DNA from: Streptomyces curacoi
Lineage (GTDB): Bacteria > Actinomycetota > Actinomycetes > Streptomycetales > Streptomycetaceae
Length of the DNA: 64,000 nt
NCBI RefSeq assembly: GCF_001513975.1
Contig: NZ_KQ947987.1
Coordinates: 498,945 to 562,944, forward strand
Direction of reading: 5' to 3'
Below the pieces are notes generated by a model. The model made no database searches. It saw only the letters and a list, made by a program, of their open reading frames with translations, and was not told the origin of the DNA. Position 1 is the stretch's first letter. Every line of letters begins with the position of its first letter. The translations under genes were made by a program, and so were the position numbers. Of this stretch, positions 61,715-64,000 are shown one piece after another.

Positions 61715-63849
61715 GACACGCCCTGGCCCGGTGCCGCGTGCCGTCCTCCCCGGCGCCGTCCGCGCCCGCCGCGCCCGAGCCGCGTCGCCGGTACCACGAG
61801 CCCGACCAGCAGGCCCGCGGCCAGGACGTACGGCCACCAGCCGAGGCCGCTGCCCGCGGCGCTCGCGGTGCGGGTGCCGGGTGAGGCGAGCGTGTCGGCT
61901 GCCGCGCGGGGGCCGGGGGAGCCGGGGGAGGGGCTCGTGGCGGCCACGGCGGTCAGGACGACGTCGTTGCCGTCGCCGCCCCGGTAGCTGAGCCGGTAGG
62001 CGGTGTCGCCCAGTTGGAGCTTCTCGCCCTCCTTCAGGCCGGTGAAGGCGCCGGTGTTCCTGGCCCGCCCCCGGTGGTCGAGGACGGTGATCGTCCGGGC
62101 GGGGTCGGACGCGGTGGCGGCGGCAGCGAGGTCCAGGTCCCCGGCCAGGCGGACCGCGCCCGTCACCTTCAACGGCCCGTCGCGCAGGACGAGCTCGCCC
62201 TTCGCCGACTGCGTGTAGTCGCCGACGACGGTCACTCCGGTGGCGACCACGCCGTCGTTCGTCACCGCGCCCTTGACGGTGCCCTGGCCGGTCAGCGTCC
62301 TGCCCGCGCCCACGCGCAGTCCCGAAGTGCCCGCGTCCAGCCGGGACTTCGCCGAGGTGAGCCTGATGCCCTTGCTGCGGGCCAGCGTCGCGCCGCCGCG
62401 CAACGCCAGCGTGCCCTTCCTGACCGTGGTCGTGCCGGTGTACGTCACCGCGCCGCCCGTCAGGGTCGTCGTCGCGGCGCCCGCCTGGGTGAGCGACCCG
62501 CCGCCGCTGATCCGGGACAGCGACAGGGCCCTGCGCGTGTTGTTCAGCACGAGCGAGCCGTCGTTGACGACCTTGTAGAGGTCGCCCCGGGTGTAGAGCC
62601 CGCCGTCGCCGCCGGGCCTGCCGCTGCCGAGCCGCAGCACGGCGCCCTTCTCGACGGTCGTCGAGCCGTTGTAGTACTGGACCGCGGCGAAGGTGACGTC
62701 GTTGCCCTTCGTCCCCTTGATGACGACGTCCCCGGCGCCGGGCGCGGCCAGCGTGTCGTGGAACCTGCCGCCGCCGATGGGCGCGCCCAGCGTCACCGGG
62801 CCGTTGTAGGCGAAGGTGAGCAGCGAACGGGACCGGGCGGCCAGCAGGTTGATGTAGACCGTCTCGGCGGTGCCCGGCATGAAGATCTTGTTCGTCGTCC
62901 CGTCGCCCCACTGGACGTTCGCGCCCTTGATGTTGGTGCCGCGCTTGTTGACGTTCTTCCGCGCGGGCGTCCAGTTCAGGGCGGGGTCGCTGAGCGAGGG
63001 GTCGGTGTCGCCGCCCCGGTCCGACCAGCTGTACTGGCCGGTGAGGACGACCTTGCTGCCGGGCCGGGACTGGACGTTGATGTCGCTGCCGTACTCGCGC
63101 TGGTAGAAGTCCATGCCCATGGTGACGGTCTGACCGAGCGGCGTGTCCACGGTGAAGGTGCCCTGGTTGAGGATCTTGCGCACGTTCGGCAGCGACGTCG
63201 CGAACTCCGGCCGTCCGGCGTTGACCTGCGTGCCGTTGTCGATCACCCCGGAGAAGGAGTGGGCGCCGGACAGGTCCCAGGTCCCCCAGAGGAAGCGCGG
63301 CTGGGTGATGAGCCCGGAGCCGCTGATCGTGCCCAGGTTGTAGGCGCTCTTCAGCGACAGCCGCAGGGTGCCGTCGACCCGGATGTTGTCCTGGTTGAGC
63401 CGGAACGCCGGGGTGTTGTAGGGGAAGTGGCCGATCAGCCCGGTCGTCCCGCCGTTGCCGTACTGCAGGGTCGCCCCGCGCTCGACCGTGACCGCGGGCG
63501 GGTCCGGGTCGGCCGTGGTGACGTACGGGTGGTTGCCGCCCTGGATCCGCACGCGCTGCCGCTGCCTGGACTCGGGCAGCGTGAAGTCGCTGTCCCGGAT
63601 CAGGACCAGGGTCCCGGTGCCGCGCACGGTGAGCGTGCCCTCGCCGCGGAAGACGCCGTCGTACGTCGTCGTCCCGGCCGGCATGGTGACGACCGTGTCG
63701 CCGCTGAGCGTCACGTCCCGGTCCGCGAGGACGTCGGCGGTGACGTCCCGGGGGCCGGCGGCCGCCGCCGGGGGCACCGCGACCGTGAGGGCGGCGACCG
63801 CCGCGAGGGCGCCGGCTGCCGCTGCTGTCTTGTGGGTATGGCTGCGCAC
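61711..63849 (-). CDS. beta-helix surface protein with PATR-like repeats
   Basis: A 712-residue exported protein. A signal peptide (residues ~1-31) is followed by a long stretch of beta-strand repeats such as GTLTVRGTGTLVLI, GVIDNGTQV, GTTTVRKGTLALRGGATLA and SGLRVGAGRTLTGQGTVKG, which match the autotransporter-associated (PATR) beta-helix repeat style. The last ~55 residues are a proline/serine linker, a hydrophobic segment (WWPYVLAAGLLVGLVVPA) and a basic tail, so it is membrane-anchored, with no outer-membrane barrel. The promoter carries a GGTAAGCGCT operator, tying it to the sugar regulon. Confidence 0.82.
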   Translation of the reverse strand: MRSHTHKTAAAAGALAAVAALTVAVPPAAAAGPRDVTADVLADRDVTLSGDTVVTMPAGTTTYDGVFRGEGTLTVRGTGTLVLIRDSDFTLPESRQRQRVRIQGGNHPYVTTADPDPPAVTVERGATLQYGNGGTTGLIGHFPYNTPAFRLNQDNIRVDGTLRLSLKSAYNLGTISGSGLITQPRFLWGTWDLSGAHSFSGVIDNGTQVNAGRPEFATSLPNVRKILNQGTFTVDTPLGQTVTMGMDFYQREYGSDINVQSRPGSKVVLTGQYSWSDRGGDTDPSLSDPALNWTPARKNVNKRGTNIKGANVQWGDGTTNKIFMPGTAETVYINLLAARSRSLLTFAYNGPVTLGAPIGGGRFHDTLAAPGAGDVVIKGTKGNDVTFAAVQYYNGSTTVEKGAVLRLGSGRPGGDGGLYTRGDLYKVVNDGSLVLNNTRRALSLSRISGGGSLTQAGAATTTLTGGAVTYTGTTTVRKGTLALRGGATLARSKGIRLTSAKSRLDAGTSGLRVGAGRTLTGQGTVKGAVTNDGVVATGVTVVGDYTQSAKGELVLRDGPLKVTGAVRLAGDLDLAAAATASDPARTITVLDHRGRARNTGAFTGLKEGEKLQLGDTAYRLSYRGGDGNDVVLTAVAATSPSPGSPGPRAAADTLASPGTRTASAAGSGLGWWPYVLAAGLLVGLVVPATRLGRGGRGRRRGGRHAAPGQGVS

Positions 63850-63900
63850 GTCATCGGAGACGGATGGGGAGGGCGCCGATAACAGAAAACGGCGGCCCGT

Positions 63901-63914
63901 TGGTAAGCGCTCTC
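63901..63914. promoter_or_regulatory. AAGCGCTT-like operator upstream of the surface protein
   Basis: TGGTAAGCGCTCTC shares GGTAAGCGCT with the site at 34749, about 50 bases upstream of the surface-protein start. The remaining bases to 64000 show a possible promoter but no gene. Confidence 0.55.
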
Positions 63915-64000
63915 TCCGTCACGTCGAACCCGTTGACCTCCTGGTTCCACACCCTTACCTTTTCGGCGTTCGGAATGACAGATCATGTCCGTTATTTCGA

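Overview
The window is high-GC actinomycete chromosome, almost certainly Streptomyces. The codon bias is strongly GC-ending. Many start codons are GTG or sit 6-8 nt behind a TANNNT box with no Shine-Dalgarno sequence. The regulators (SARP, GAF, AraC and LacI types), the twin-arginine secreted polysaccharide enzymes and two intergenic repeat families also fit. No rRNA, tRNA, CRISPR array, transposase or integrase was seen.

Region A (1-7131, minus strand) is a tightly coupled four-gene operon. In order of transcription it encodes a large helical plus beta-sandwich protein, a zinc-ribbon P-loop GTPase, a GTPase-associated protein 1 (GAP1)-like protein with a repetitive insert, and a membrane protein with C-terminal zinc ribbons cut by the window edge. 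The layout resembles the predicted NTP-dependent conflict (immunity-like) systems built around a GTPase and GAP1, and is the best candidate here for a poorly described system. A 520-bp repeat-rich intergenic stretch (7132-7653) separates it from the next block.

Region B (7654-17079, minus strand) is one long sulfur-assimilation operon: cysteine-type leader peptide, sulfite reductase, 62-aa zinc-ribbon protein, CysH, CysC, CysD, CysN, sulfonate-type ABC importer (binding protein, ATPase, permease) and sirohydrochlorin chelatase. Most junctions are 4-base stop/start overlaps. The operon takes up sulfate or sulfonate, activates and reduces it to sulfide, and makes the siroheme that sulfite reductase needs.

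Region C (17206-29961) is a mosaic of single genes: a GNAT acetyltransferase, a secreted protein, a GAF regulator, an AidB-like acyl-CoA dehydrogenase, a YihY-type membrane protein, an NmrA-type oxidoreductase divergent from an AraC regulator, a second AraC regulator converging on a VOC protein, another VOC protein, a DUF5954-like protein, a ThuA-like protein and a small secreted cysteine protein. At 25717-25800 lies a perfectly phased 12-copy heptanucleotide repeat.

Region D (30119-33463) holds an AfsR-type SARP regulator containing a TTA codon, so its translation probably depends on bldA, and a small conserved protein.

Region E (33634-63914) is a plant-cell-wall polysaccharide island. It has four LacI regulators, each near its own palindromic operator type, and two sugar ABC importers lacking an ATPase gene. 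Its enzymes are GH43, GH28, two alginate-lyase-fold lyases, a carboxylesterase, a GH5 cellulase and a D-2-hydroxyacid dehydrogenase; a beta-helix surface protein is also present. Decayed genes (GH43, GH127, a kinase and a poly-gamma-glutamate hydrolase) show the island is being remodelled. A homocysteine S-methyltransferase gene is embedded in it.
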